Shown: one piece after another, positions 34,705 through 43,218 of the stretch
Numbering within the stretch: position 1 is the first letter of the stretch
Layout of the letters: every line of letters starts with the position of its first letter
NCBI GenBank assembly: GCA_015206945.1
Contig: JADEXV010000038.1
Coordinates: 1-43,218, forward strand
DNA length: 43,218 nucleotides
Direction of reading: 5' to 3'
Source: Nostocales cyanobacterium LEGE 12452
Lineage (GTDB): Bacteria > Cyanobacteriota > Cyanobacteriia > Cyanobacteriales > Nostocaceae
Program-made: the position numbers and the translations under genes
The notes under the pieces: generated by a model
Database searches by the model: none
What the model was told of the DNA's origin: nothing
What the model saw: only the letters and a program-made list of their open reading frames with translations

Positions 34705-36600
34705 TTACAGCTTCGTCCCACACTCAGCACAGAAGTTGTGGGTAGGAGCATTTTTGGCATTGCAGTTGCTACAATACACTGGCTCGGCTGCTGCTTTTGG
34801 CGGTTGTTTCTGCAAGCCGACCATTTGAGCGTTGCTCTTACCAGGGGCTACCATTGGATAGCAGTTTTCGTCTCTGGTGACGTGGACATTTAAGATTACT
34901 GGGCCTTTGTGTGCTAGCATCTCGGCGATCGCATCTTTTAATTGACTGCGATCGCTGATTATCATGCCTTTAATGCCATAAGCTTTTCCCAACAACTCTA
35001 CGTCTGGCATCCCTATTTCCATGTCGGAGCATGAGTAACGCTCACCATAGAAGGCTTGCTGCCACTGGCGCACCATCCCTTGCCAGCCGTTGTTGAGAAT
35101 TATTGTCTTGACATTTATTCCATACTGTGAAATTGTTCCTAGTTCCTGTAAACACATTTGGAAACTAGCATCACCGCTGATACAGATGACTTCTTCATCA
35201 GGAAACGCCACTTTCGCGCCCATTGCCGCAGGTAAGCCAAAACCCATCGTTCCCAAACCAGCGCTAGAAATCCAGCGCCTTGGGCCATTCTTCAGGAATT
35301 GTGCTGCCCACATTTGATGTTGTCCGACATCTGTGGTGTAGAAAGCGTGAGGTGCTTGGCTATTGACTTCTACAATCACTTCTTGGGGTGAAATGCTGTC
35401 GAGATGATGCGGCACGATTAGAGGATACTCTTCGCGCCAACGGTTGACTAGATTCAGCCATTCTTGGTTTTGATTAGGTGTAGCCTTTACCCCTGTTTCT
35501 TTGCAGCGACGCAATAAGTCTACTAACACATTCCGCACATCGCCGACGATGGGCACTTCGGGAATGCGGTTTTTGCCGACTTCTGCGGGATCGATGTCGA
35601 TGTGAATTACTTTAGCGCGGGAGGCGAATTCGTCTAACTTGCCTGTAACGCGATCGTCAAATCTAGCGCCGACGCAAATCAGCAAGTCACAATCACTAAC
35701 GGCGAAGTTGGCGTAAGCGGTGCCGTGCATCCCCAACATTCCCAAAGCTAGGGGATGATGTTCGTCAAAGGCACCGATCCCCATTAAGGTTGTGGTGACG
35801 GGGATATCGAATAATTCAGCTAGTTGTTTGATTTCTTCATGGGCACCAGCTGCGATCGCACCACCACCCACATACAATAACGGACGGCGGCTTTCAGTAA
35901 TTAACTGGATGGCAGCATTAATCTGGCGGGGATTTCCCTTCACAGTGGGACGATAACCGCGTAACTTCACTGAACCTGGTTTGACAGGTACATAGTCAAA
36001 TTCTTCTAAAGCTACATCTTTGGGGACATCAATCAAAACTGGCCCCGGACGCCCAGTGCTAGCGATGTGGAATGCTTCGGCGACAATTCGCGCCATATCT
36101 TTGGGATCGCGCACTACATAAGAGTGCTTGACGATTGGGAGCGTAATCCCGTAAATATCGGTTTCTTGAAACGCATCTGTACCAATTGACGGACGTGCTA
36201 CCTGCCCCGTGACTACAATCATCGGGATTGAATCCATGTAGGCTGTGGCGATGCCTGTCACCAAGTTAGTTGCTCCTGGTCCCGAAGTACCAAAGCAGAC
36301 TCCTACTTTTCCTGTGGCACGGGCGTAACCATCAGCAGCGTGGGCTGCGCCTTGCTCGTGCCTCACGAGAATGTGCTTCATAGCACCAGTTGCTTCCACC
36401 TTATACAGGTCGTCGTAAATTGGTAGAATTGCCCCACCAGGATAACCAAAAATATAATCAACGCCGTGGCGATGAAGGCTGTCAAGCAGCGCAAAACCGC
36501 CAGATGCTCGTTTGGGCAAGGCTGGCGGGCTAGAGGCACGAGACTGTTTGTGATTCTCGGTTTGTGGGAGACTAATTTGGGAGAGCGATCGCACGGTCAA
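34705..36600 (-). CDS. ilvB: Acetolactate synthase large subunit with C-terminal zinc ribbon
   Basis: Catalyses the first common step of valine, leucine and isoleucine synthesis, a ThDP/FAD enzyme. The ThDP glutamate lies in [50 protein letters not shown] and the ThDP motif [12 protein letters not shown] to [13 protein letters not shown] are all present. At 631 residues it is longer than usual at the C-terminus: residues 610-627 form a CxxC...CxxC zinc ribbon ([20 protein letters not shown]). The start is a TTG at 36600 or a GTG at 36594; a stop lies just upstream. The regulatory subunit ilvN is not in the window. Confidence 0.94.
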   Translation of the reverse strand: MTVRSLSQISLPQTENHKQSRASSPPALPKRASGGFALLDSLHRHGVDYIFGYPGGAILPIYDDLYKVEATGAMKHILVRHEQGAAHAADGYARATGKVGVCFGTSGPGATNLVTGIATAYMDSIPMIVVTGQVARPSIGTDAFQETDIYGITLPIVKHSYVVRDPKDMARIVAEAFHIASTGRPGPVLIDVPKDVALEEFDYVPVKPGSVKLRGYRPTVKGNPRQINAAIQLITESRRPLLYVGGGAIAAGAHEEIKQLAELFDIPVTTTLMGIGAFDEHHPLALGMLGMHGTAYANFAVSDCDLLICVGARFDDRVTGKLDEFASRAKVIHIDIDPAEVGKNRIPEVPIVGDVRNVLVDLLRRCKETGVKATPNQNQEWLNLVNRWREEYPLIVPHHLDSISPQEVIVEVNSQAPHAFYTTDVGQHQMWAAQFLKNGPRRWISSAGLGTMGFGLPAAMGAKVAFPDEEVICISGDASFQMCLQELGTISQYGINVKTIILNNGWQGMVRQWQQAFYGERYSCSDMEIGMPDVELLGKAYGIKGMIISDRSQLKDAIAEMLAHKGPVILNVHVTRDENCYPMVAPGKSNAQMVGLQKQPPKAAAEPVYCSNCNAKNAPTHNFCAECGTKL

Positions 36601-36727
36601 ACCTCAGACTATAAGCTAAAGTTAATGCTGGATTCTGTATTTAAGATTTCATTTTAATTGAAAACTTCAATCAAAATTTTATTAATTTTTATATTGAATA
36701 TAAACCTAGACTATTAGCCTACATTAA

Positions 36728-37990
36728 TTAAATTACGTTTTGCAAGACTTTGCGGGTATTTTTCCAAGCCCAAACACCGACAACTACGACAACAATACTC
36801 ATTGCTACCAGCACGGTTCGCAAGCCCAGAGCATCAGTTAATGGCCCAGTTATGGCCAGAGGTAACGCCAGAGCAATATTAACGGCATGATTTTGAAAGC
36901 CAAATACTTTACCGTGCATGGTAGATGGTGTTTGCTGTTGAATTAAAGTTTGCATGGGTACGCCAATTAGGGAAGCACCTACACCCAAAAATGCACAAAG
37001 TCCTAGCGCCAGTAATAAGTTGTGCGTAAAAGTGAACACCCCTAAAACTAGTGCAATTATCAAAAATCCAATTAAAGGTAGAGGTTTATGATGCAATTTA
37101 TCACCCCAGTGGCCTAAAATCGCCGCACCAAATACCATACCCACACCGGCTGCTGCCAAGAAAAAGCCAAACTGTTTTTCTTTTAAACCAAACTCCTCGG
37201 CTAATTGAATTGTCAGCACCGTTAAGGCTGCAAACACACAATATAAAGTTGTCAGTTGCAGCATGGCATTCAATATCAAACGGTTTTTCTTGAGATACCG
37301 CAGGCTCTCAGTGAATTCAGCCCAAGGGTTATTTGATGCTTGATGTTCTTGGTGGGGTTTGGATTCTTTAAACTTAATTGGCTGCATGATCGCAGCCGAT
37401 AATATGTATAATCCACCAACTACAATCTCTTGACCGTATTGTTCTCCCATCAAGCTTTTCGACAAACTCAGAATCGGCTCACCGATCGCAAACCCAACAA
37501 TTAAAGCTCCCATCATCGTGCTGCTAAACAGCGCATTGGCTGCCAACAAATTCTCTCGCTTCACCAACAAGGGAATCGCTGCTTGTTCAGCTGGTGCAAA
37601 AAACTGCGTCACCGTGGAAATGGCAAAAGTCAGGATTAACAGAATCAGGAACTCTCGCGGTAACAAGGGAAGACACAGTGTCAATATTCCCCGTACAATA
37701 TCTGAGCCGACCATAATCAGCTTTTTTGGCAAGCGGTCAACAAAGATACCACCAGCAGAGCCGAACAAAATTGCTGGTATTGTAAACGATAGCATCAAGG
37801 TTGAGTACATCGAGTTTTGTGCCAACCCAGGAAGCGGTGAGTAGTTCTCTAACAGAGCAATCATTAAAACGAAGAAGACTTTATCTGCTAACTGGGACAC
37901 CAATTGCCCAATCCACAGGAGCATAAAACCACGGTTTTTCAGCAGTGCGCCAAAGCCGTTATTAACAGCAGCCGGTTCAGTTGGAAACAT
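36728..37990 (-). CDS. MFS transporter
   Basis: About 420 residues from the ATG at 37990 (MFPTEPAAV); the open frame further up to 38047 lies in a tandem repeat and is rejected. Twelve spans are predicted, with typical MFS blocks: FMLLWIGQLVSQLADKVFFVLM, FGSAGGIFVDRLPKKLIMVGSDIVRG and GVGMVFGAAILGHWGD. It looks like the drug/efflux-type DHA3 group found widely in cyanobacteria. The substrate is unknown. It is transcribed in the same direction as ilvB but 127 bp apart, and may be independent. Confidence 0.88.
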   Translation of the reverse strand: MFPTEPAAVNNGFGALLKNRGFMLLWIGQLVSQLADKVFFVLMIALLENYSPLPGLAQNSMYSTLMLSFTIPAILFGSAGGIFVDRLPKKLIMVGSDIVRGILTLCLPLLPREFLILLILTFAISTVTQFFAPAEQAAIPLLVKRENLLAANALFSSTMMGALIVGFAIGEPILSLSKSLMGEQYGQEIVVGGLYILSAAIMQPIKFKESKPHQEHQASNNPWAEFTESLRYLKKNRLILNAMLQLTTLYCVFAALTVLTIQLAEEFGLKEKQFGFFLAAAGVGMVFGAAILGHWGDKLHHKPLPLIGFLIIALVLGVFTFTHNLLLALGLCAFLGVGASLIGVPMQTLIQQQTPSTMHGKVFGFQNHAVNIALALPLAITGPLTDALGLRTVLVAMSIVVVVVGVWAWKNTRKVLQNVI

Positions 37991-38008
37991 TAGATACTTT
38001 CTTAGGGT

Positions 38009-38100
38009 AGATGGGGCATGGGGTATTGGGCATGGGACATTGGGCATTGGGCAGAAAAAATGCTGATTCCAAATCCCTCACTCCTCACTCCTAACTCCTG
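38009..38100. repeat. GGGCATT / ACTCCTC tandem heptamer repeats
   Basis: Units such as GGGCATGGG, GGGCATTGGGCA and CACTCCTCACTCCTAACTCC. They lie between the hydrolase-like gene and the MFS gene and extend the MFS reading frame artificially. Confidence 0.65.
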
Positions 38101-38122
38101 TTTACTTACTCCATTGTCCGGA

Positions 38123-38716
38123 TTAATTTGCTTCGTAGTGCTTTAACAGCATAAGCAAAAACTCCGTTGCTGTCAGACGACCTGTGGGTGGAATAATCTC
38201 AATGGACGAATCTACCCAACAGCCTTGTACAGTTTGGGGAGATTTCCAAATGGACAAATGATCGACTGATGGCTCTGCATAAAAGTTATTTTGCCCACTG
38301 CCTAGCAAAGATGAACTCCAATGGGTGAAATAATCATGGCTCATCCGATGAATAGGAAAATTACCCTGTAGTGGTACTCCCCATCCATCTATAGCAATAA
38401 ACGCTTTGACACGACCACCCAAGAGTTGCCACAAATTTGCTGCCCCTATTGCCCCAACTACGCCAGCACTAAAGCTTATGAATATAATTGGTAATTTTAA
38501 AGAGTCGGTTAAGCAATACCTGCGGTGAGCTACGCTAACGCGCAAAAACTGCAAAATGTGCAATGCTGATAAATTCGAAAAATCCTTACCTGGATAAACC
38601 AGTATATTAGATTGATTTTTCGCAATTGAGCCATTAGGAATATTTAAGCATTCCGATATAAAAGATTCAGTGAAGGCTGGATCGTGGATTCCAGGGCAAA
38701 TAATAATGATGCTCAT
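38123..38716 (-). CDS. Alpha/beta-hydrolase-like protein of unknown substrate
   Basis: 197 residues from the ATG at 38716 (MSIIIICPGIHDP). The first strand and loop (IIIICPGIHD) and the nucleophile elbow PIIFISFSAGVVG suggest an alpha/beta hydrolase. The elbow has Ser in place of the usual first Gly, with the candidate nucleophile at Ser83. The candidate acid and His cannot be assigned safely; the sequence has VDHLSIWKSP near residue 150. About ten residues (RVSVAHRRYCL) are encoded by an interspersed repeat at 38511-38545. No family name can be given with confidence. Confidence 0.65.
   Translation of the reverse strand: MSIIIICPGIHDPAFTESFISECLNIPNGSIAKNQSNILVYPGKDFSNLSALHILQFLRVSVAHRRYCLTDSLKLPIIFISFSAGVVGAIGAANLWQLLGGRVKAFIAIDGWGVPLQGNFPIHRMSHDYFTHWSSSLLGSGQNNFYAEPSVDHLSIWKSPQTVQGCWVDSSIEIIPPTGRLTATEFLLMLLKHYEAN
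38511..38545. repeat. Interspersed repeat inside the hydrolase-like gene
   Basis: Core TACCTGCGGTGAGCTACGCT, a typical Nostoc repeat. It is in frame, between the first helix and the nucleophile strand. Confidence 0.5.
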
Positions 38717-38740
38717 CTCTCTGTGCGTGGCAGCTTTCAA

Positions 38741-39289
38741 AATTATGAATAACTTAAACCTACTACAAGGGTCTATTAACTGTTCACGTTTACTAAAAGA
38801 TGATGAGAGATGAAGGGAATATTTTAAGTAACATGTAGTAACAAATAAAACCTAGCGAATTGAAAAATTACATAGGTTTGCTCATAACTATCAGATGCAG
38901 GGATGAGGCTTTGTGTCAGTTTGTGTCATCCCTTAGTGCGGTTCCCATTCAGATGCGGTACAACATTATATCGCAGGGTGTACCTCACACAAACAAGAAA
39001 CGCTATAGTGCGATCGCTAATTGCAATTCTCAAATCTGAATTTGCTTTGATAGCAGAAAATGTGAGAGAAAGCCTGTGAAATATCGAATCTTTGAAAGTA
39101 AGAACAATGCTTGCCCAAGCTCATTCCTTAGTCTACACTCTCAAATCATTGATGTGTGCTCAAGCTCAATATAAATTTAATCAAATTTATCGGTTAATCG
39201 TTGAATTATTTTAAAATTAATCTTAATACCATAATTGCAGATTGTGGAGGATTTTATGTGCAGCCTTAGCTACTCTGAATAACTCAAAC
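38741..39289. other. Intergenic region
   Basis: About 550 bp. One HIP1 site near 39011 is seen. A rightward 35-codon frame at 39107-39214 (MLAQAHSLVYTLKSLMCAQAQ...) looks coding-like but is unassigned; it may be the start of a lost gene. Confidence 0.35.
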
Positions 39290-39607
39290 TTATAATCTCA
39301 AATCGTCTAATTCTTGCCAGAGAGTATTGATAAAATCCTGAGTCTGTTTTAAATTCAGTTCTCCAAAAGCTTGCCATTCTTCAGGTGTAATTTTCTCATC
39401 GCTTTGAATCACTTCTTGTATCCAATAGGGTAAGTCAAATGGGTGGCGAATTAATTCGTAGGTTTTTTCCAAAGGAGTTTTGCCTAAACTTTCTGGATTA
39501 TATCTAGCAACCAAGCATAATTTTAACAACTTAGCTAAATTACTTTCAGGAGGGATTGAGAGTAAAAAAGCCATAGTTTGAGCTAACGTATTTTTGTTAA
39601 CTTCCAT
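39290..39607 (-). CDS. Small soluble protein of unknown function, next to the double-globin gene
   Basis: A 105-residue, mostly helical, acidic protein. It starts at the ATG at 39607, 58 bp after the stop of the globin fusion gene on the same strand, so the two are likely one operon. Segments MAFLLSIPPESNLAKLLKLCLVARYNPESLG and PFDLPYWIQEVIQSDEKITPEEWQAFGEL are well formed and look like a genuine folded protein. No family is recognised. A helper or regulatory role for the globin fusion is possible by context only. Confidence 0.7.
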   Translation of the reverse strand: MEVNKNTLAQTMAFLLSIPPESNLAKLLKLCLVARYNPESLGKTPLEKTYELIRHPFDLPYWIQEVIQSDEKITPEEWQAFGELNLKQTQDFINTLWQELDDLRL

Positions 39608-39665
39608 TAATTTTGATTCCTTTTTACAGTTTTAGAATATAAAAAATTATACATTCTTATTAAAA

Positions 39666-41507
39666 TTATGGATGTTTTGACCCATCAGGCATAATAGCAC
39701 CTTTGAGATAAGCTCCACGCAAATCGTAGTCATTAACATTAGCACCTTTGAGGTCAGCACCTGTTAAATAAGCATTTTTCATATCTGCACCACTAAGATT
39801 TGCATTGCTGAGATTTGCACCACTAAGATTCGTATCTCTTAAATCAGCACAAATCAGATTGGCATGGCTAAGGTTAGCACTACTAAGATTAGCGTAACTA
39901 AGTTTAGCAAAACCCAAGTTGGCATGACTCAGATTAGCACCAGTAAGATTCACACGAGCCAGCAAAGCATTTCCAAGGTTAGCATGATTAAGGTTGGCAT
40001 GATTCATATCAGATTTAGTTAAATTAGCTTCGCTTAAATCAGCTTCAGGAAGATTAATCCTAACTAATTTTGCTTGGGGTAAATCTAGATTATTTAAAGT
40101 AACTCCATCTTCGTTTAAATCTTGTAAAGCAATAATTCTTGCCGGACTAACTTTTACGCCATTAGCAGCATCAATGACACTCCAAGCTTGATATTGAAAT
40201 TCTTTTTTCCGATCGGGAATTTCTTTGATATATAGAATTAAAGCAGCGATGATACTAATAGGTTCAACCTCTGATAAAAGTCTAGATATAATTGAACTAT
40301 CAGGAGTAAGAATAACTAAGATAATTAAACTAGAAGCAATGGAAATAGCCACTAACCATGTTGGTGACTCCCAGAACCAATCAAGAAGTTTTTTGAAAAT
40401 ATTTTTAAAACTATTTTGGATGAGTTGTATTGGTTTTAATATCAGTCTAATTACTTTACTTAAATTACTTTGCTGAGGTATAGCTTTGACTGTCCTACCT
40501 CTTCTCCCTAGCTTGAGGGAGACAGCCTCACTGATCAACGGAGGAAATTCTGGTTGTTCTAGTTTTACAGCGACATCTATTCCTGCACCTTCTAACATTA
40601 ACGCAGAGATAGTTGTGTAAGTATCAACCCAAGCTTGTGCAACTTCGGGAGTCCAATCTTCTTGTAAATATTCTGCGAAAGTTTTTAGCAAAATATCTCC
40701 CACAATTGGATAATATTCTATAAGTGTGCCATAGCCTTTATGTCTAGCACCTAAATCTTTGAGAACTAAAACTAAAGCTTTGGGAGTACGTAAACTTTCT
40801 ACTAATAAGACGAGAGAATTAAATAGTTTTTTCTCTTGCTTATCCATATCAGTTTTACCAAACAAACCTTGAGTTTGGGGATAACTTTTAAAGAGATTTT
40901 CGTAAAACCTAGCAGCAAATTCTCCAGCATGAGGTTTAATTTTTTCAAAGCTAGTTTCGACGAGTTGAATTTGTGTAACTGTAGATAATTGAGGTGTTAC
41001 TTCTTTTGCTGAAAAAACTGACACTTGAGGCGGTGATTGGGATTTTTCTACATCTGGTTGTATACTTAACTGAGAAATATCTACTCCTGCACCTTCTAAC
41101 ATTAACCCAGAGATACTTGTGTAAGTATCAACCCAAGCTTGGGCGACTTCGGGAGTCCAATCTTCTTGTAAATACTCCGCAAAAGTTGCTAGTAAAATAT
41201 CGCCTACAAGGGGATAATAGTCTATAAGTGTGCCATAACCTTTATGTCTAGCACCTAAATCTTTAAGAACTACAGCTAAAGCTTCGGGAGTGCGTAAACC
41301 TTCTACTAATAAGACGAGAGAATTAAGTAGTTTTTTCTCTTGCTTATCCATATCAGTTTTACCAAACAAAGCTTGAGTTTGGGGATAAGTTTCAAAGAGA
41401 TTTTGGTAAAAACTAAAAACAAATTCTCTAGCACGAGGTTTGATTTTCTCAAAGCTAGTTTCAACGAGTTCAATGCGTAAATTTGAATAAGATGATGTCA
41501 TATTCAT
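39666..41507 (-). CDS. Double-globin, transmembrane, pentapeptide-repeat fusion protein
   Basis: A 613-residue protein with three parts. Residues 12-146 and 180-314 are two bacterial-type globin domains, offset by exactly 168 residues and nearly identical. Each keeps a B10 tyrosine (Tyr34, Tyr202), CD1 phenylalanine (Phe48, Phe216), a distal E7 glutamine candidate (Gln56, Gln224) and proximal histidine in GARHKGYG (His88, His256), so both should bind heme in the flavohemoglobin/Vgb style. Two membrane spans follow (about 384-400 and 414-428). Residues about 472-606 are pentapeptide repeats of the A(N/D)Lxx type, probably a right-handed beta helix. The role is unknown: NO or O2 sensing or detoxification at the membrane is an inference. 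Confidence 0.9.
   Translation of the reverse strand: MNMTSSYSNLRIELVETSFEKIKPRAREFVFSFYQNLFETYPQTQALFGKTDMDKQEKKLLNSLVLLVEGLRTPEALAVVLKDLGARHKGYGTLIDYYPLVGDILLATFAEYLQEDWTPEVAQAWVDTYTSISGLMLEGAGVDISQLSIQPDVEKSQSPPQVSVFSAKEVTPQLSTVTQIQLVETSFEKIKPHAGEFAARFYENLFKSYPQTQGLFGKTDMDKQEKKLFNSLVLLVESLRTPKALVLVLKDLGARHKGYGTLIEYYPIVGDILLKTFAEYLQEDWTPEVAQAWVDTYTTISALMLEGAGIDVAVKLEQPEFPPLISEAVSLKLGRRGRTVKAIPQQSNLSKVIRLILKPIQLIQNSFKNIFKKLLDWFWESPTWLVAISIASSLIILVILTPDSSIISRLLSEVEPISIIAALILYIKEIPDRKKEFQYQAWSVIDAANGVKVSPARIIALQDLNEDGVTLNNLDLPQAKLVRINLPEADLSEANLTKSDMNHANLNHANLGNALLARVNLTGANLSHANLGFAKLSYANLSSANLSHANLICADLRDTNLSGANLSNANLSGADMKNAYLTGADLKGANVNDYDLRGAYLKGAIMPDGSKHP
40560..41473. repeat. Tandem duplication of the globin coding segment
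   Basis: The DNA coding for globin 2 (about 40563-40970) and globin 1 (about 41067-41474) is very similar base by base, offset by 504 bp. Segments such as TTTTTCTCTTGCTTATCCAT are unchanged. This implies a recent duplication or gene conversion. Confidence 0.85.
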
Positions 41508-41715
41508 ATTGATGGTTATTGAACAGAATTCAGGAGTCAGGAATCGGAGTGAATTCTGACTAAAAAAGCGGATAGCGTAGCGTAAAGGCTTCTCTTTCAG
41601 AAACGCTACCGCGAACGTTTATAGCGAGTCGCCTACGCCTGCGGGAAAGCAAGCTATGCGCTGCGTCTCGTACACAGCATCTTGATTCTGAAGTCTGAAT
41701 TCTGCATTCTTCTTC
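41508..41715. repeat. Mosaic of interspersed repeats
   Basis: Contains GAATTC(A/T)GGAG and GAATTCTGA-type short repeats at both ends and palindromic units rich in GCGTAGC, CTACCGCGAACG and GCGTCTCGT in the middle (41573-41675). It lies upstream of the double-globin gene and likely includes its promoter. Confidence 0.6.
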
Positions 41716-41857
41716 AACCATCATATTTTAATGGGAATTCGCCCATATCTATTTTCTGGATTTTATAGTAGTGTGCCCTTGAGCGAGATACAAGAAAAGC
41801 CCTTTTTGTCAGGGATTATAGCCCATACAAGTGTATGTCACTCGACTACACACTGCT
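41716..41857. other. Remaining intergenic DNA before the fluoride channel genes
   Basis: Continues the non-coding stretch after the repeats. The rightward frame at 41731-41958 overlaps the channel gene and is not accepted. Confidence 0.35.
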
Positions 41858-42265
41858 TTAGGATCTCTGAACGCTTGCTCTTGCCAATAAAACACCGATT
41901 TGGATGCCAATCATTCCTGCGATCGCACTGCCAACAAAATAAATTAACAGCATTGTAATGTCGCCCTTATCCAAAAAATTTCTTGATTCCAAGCCATAGG
42001 TTGAAAAAGTAGTATATGCACCGCAGAAACCTGTTGTTGTCATCAGGCGAAGTTCAGGCGAGATGATGCGAATATTCTCGACTGCTAAAGTCAAAATATA
42101 AGCAATCAATAAACAGCCAGTCACATTAATAAAGAATGTGCCGTAAAAGCCAAAATCTTTTCCAAAAATAGCTTTTGCAAATTCGGTTCCATAAAAACGA
42201 CTCAACGCTCCAAAAACTGCCCCGATCGCCACAGCTAGGGGATAACGTCCTTTCAAAAAATTCAT
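41858..42265 (-). CDS. crcB: Fluoride channel subunit, CrcB/FluC family
   Basis: A 135-residue four-span protein that exports fluoride. Signature blocks: GAVFGALSRFY, GTFFINVTGCLLI with the conserved Asn, and TGFCGAYTTFSTYG with the phenylalanine box and Ser/Thr track. It follows the other crcB by 94 bp on the same strand. Such pairs form antiparallel heterodimers, each chain fixed in one orientation. I found no fluoride riboswitch upstream. Firm family call. Confidence 0.94.
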   Translation of the reverse strand: MNFLKGRYPLAVAIGAVFGALSRFYGTEFAKAIFGKDFGFYGTFFINVTGCLLIAYILTLAVENIRIISPELRLMTTTGFCGAYTTFSTYGLESRNFLDKGDITMLLIYFVGSAIAGMIGIQIGVLLARASVQRS

Positions 42266-42359
42266 TGTTTTTTACCTAAAAAAATGTGCGTAGTTTTTTG
42301 TCAAGGTCTTTTCAAACTTGCTCTCAAGTGTATCCCAACCTTTTTATTACTTGAGCAAA

Positions 42360-42749
42360 TTACTTTACAAAAAGCTTGGCGATCGCTACTCCTAAAATCA
42401 CCGCTCCCAAACCTAGAACTGCACTCCCCGCCCAATAAAAGACTGTCGCAGTCTTTTGTTTGCTACGCCACAGGCTTAGAGTATCAAAGCCATAGGTTGA
42501 AAATGTGGTGTAAGAACCTAAAAATCCAGTCCTAATTAGTAAATCCAATTCTGATGGATAGCCTGTAATTCCTTTAGAAATCGTGAAAAAGAAACCCATC
42601 GCTAAACATCCAGTCAGATTAATGACAAATGTTCCATAGGGAAATTTTGTCCCTAATTTGGCTTTTGTCCATTCTGTTATATAGAACCGAGACAGCGCTC
42701 CAGGAACTGCACCTACCGCAATTGAGAGAACATTAGTTAAATCTGCCAC
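42360..42749 (-). CDS. crcB: Fluoride channel subunit, CrcB/FluC family, first of the pair
   Basis: 129 residues from the GTG at 42749, four spans. It keeps GAVPGALSRFY, YGTFVINLTGCLAMG and RTGFLGSYTTFSTYG. It is clearly paralogous to the neighbouring crcB but differs at the ends and in charge distribution, as expected for heterodimer partners with opposite topology. It is the upstream gene of the pair. Confidence 0.94.
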   Translation of the reverse strand: MADLTNVLSIAVGAVPGALSRFYITEWTKAKLGTKFPYGTFVINLTGCLAMGFFFTISKGITGYPSELDLLIRTGFLGSYTTFSTYGFDTLSLWRSKQKTATVFYWAGSAVLGLGAVILGVAIAKLFVK

Positions 42750-43218
42750 TATTTTTGTAACTCTCCGCGCTCAATGTTTGAGTTGTTTTGCATATAATGT
42801 ATTTGAAAAGTCTCATTGCAAAAAAATCGTTGAAATAAATCATACAAGACTGACTCTCAAATTTGCAATAAATATATGTAACAATCATCATTAAAACTAA
42901 TATATAAAGCCCATACATAAGTAAGCCGACGTAAATATCTGTAGCTGTGATAGAGCAAGAAACAGGAGTCATTAAGCAGGAACAAAGAGAGTTATAGCCT
43001 AATTTATTTTGATTTACTTAGTTTCGTTTTATTGTGCCGTTACTAATTTTTAAGGTCTGGTAAATGCTTTTTTTAACTTATCTACTTTGTATATAGGACT
43101 AATATTTGATTTCTGAAAAAGCTCCGTACATTTGAAGAGTGGGGAAATCAAAAGTGGTGTGTCGGATAAACCACTCAAACATCCACTTCAGATGAGAGAA
43201 CGAAGGAATCAAAGCACA
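42750..43218. other. Right-end non-coding DNA
   Basis: About 470 bp to the window edge. The leftward frame 42733-42972 overlaps the crcB start, has no recognisable features and is left out. The last 100 bp contain no feature I can assign. Confidence 0.4.

Noticed and set aside
39107-39214. 35-codon rightward frame
   Set aside because: Coding-like composition but no recognisable family and no context; not enough to call a gene.
42733-42972. Leftward 79-codon hydrophobic frame
   Set aside because: It overlaps the crcB start and has no family features; composition is that of AT-rich non-coding DNA.
42750-43218. Fluoride riboswitch before the crcB pair
   Set aside because: I looked for the conserved crcB RNA elements by eye and did not find them; a covariance model search would decide.

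Overview
The window is chromosomal DNA of a filamentous, heterocyst-type cyanobacterium, most likely Nostoc or a close relative. The evidence is the very frequent HIP1 octamer (GCGATCGC), a Mg-protoporphyrin methyltransferase gene (chlM), heptamer tandem repeats, and many copies of short palindromic repeats rich in CTACG/GCGTAG. I saw no rRNA, tRNA, CRISPR array or prophage.

Layout. 1-5.6 kb: a large multi-pass membrane protein cut by the left edge, an unknown lipoprotein/helical protein pair, and a DUF218 protein. 6-12.7 kb: housekeeping genes (chlM, a CPA2 antiporter with Usp domains, nagA, purE, an ABM-domain protein, a YafJ-type amidotransferase). 13.2-27.4 kb: a sulfur island with sbpA-cysT-cysW, a NIL-domain gene, a broken three-NIL array, a cysR-like Crp-family regulator, cysE, an Rrf2 regulator with cysK, two divergent CadD-family transporters and a TauE/SafE exporter. 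A glycosyltransferase-like membrane protein and a DUF4360-like secreted protein interrupt it. No cysA ATPase gene is present. 28-34.6 kb: a decaying segment with an ISL3-family insertion sequence that truncates a nucleotidyltransferase gene, egtC with a nonsense codon, an egtB remnant, an intact egtD and a DUF4351 remnant. 34.7-43.2 kb: acetolactate synthase with a C-terminal zinc ribbon, an MFS transporter, an alpha/beta-hydrolase-like protein, a double-globin/membrane/pentapeptide-repeat fusion protein, and a pair of fluoride channel genes.

Two themes stand out. First, short interspersed repeats have repeatedly entered or split genes: they lie in frame in nagA, the sbpA leader and the hydrolase-like gene, and 31-bp inverted copies break a same-frame NIL array into three pieces. 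Second, the ergothioneine locus is degraded, with egtC and egtB lesions beside a healthy egtD. The most novel protein is the 613-residue fusion of two near-identical heme-globin domains, two membrane segments and a pentapeptide-repeat tail.

The sulfur genes probably act together: sulfate uptake (SbpA/CysT/CysW), O-acetylserine formation (CysE), cysteine synthesis (CysK), export of sulfur oxyanions or metals (TauE, CadD), with CysR and Rrf2 as candidate regulators. An ACCGTAG-type motif recurs in several of their upstream regions.
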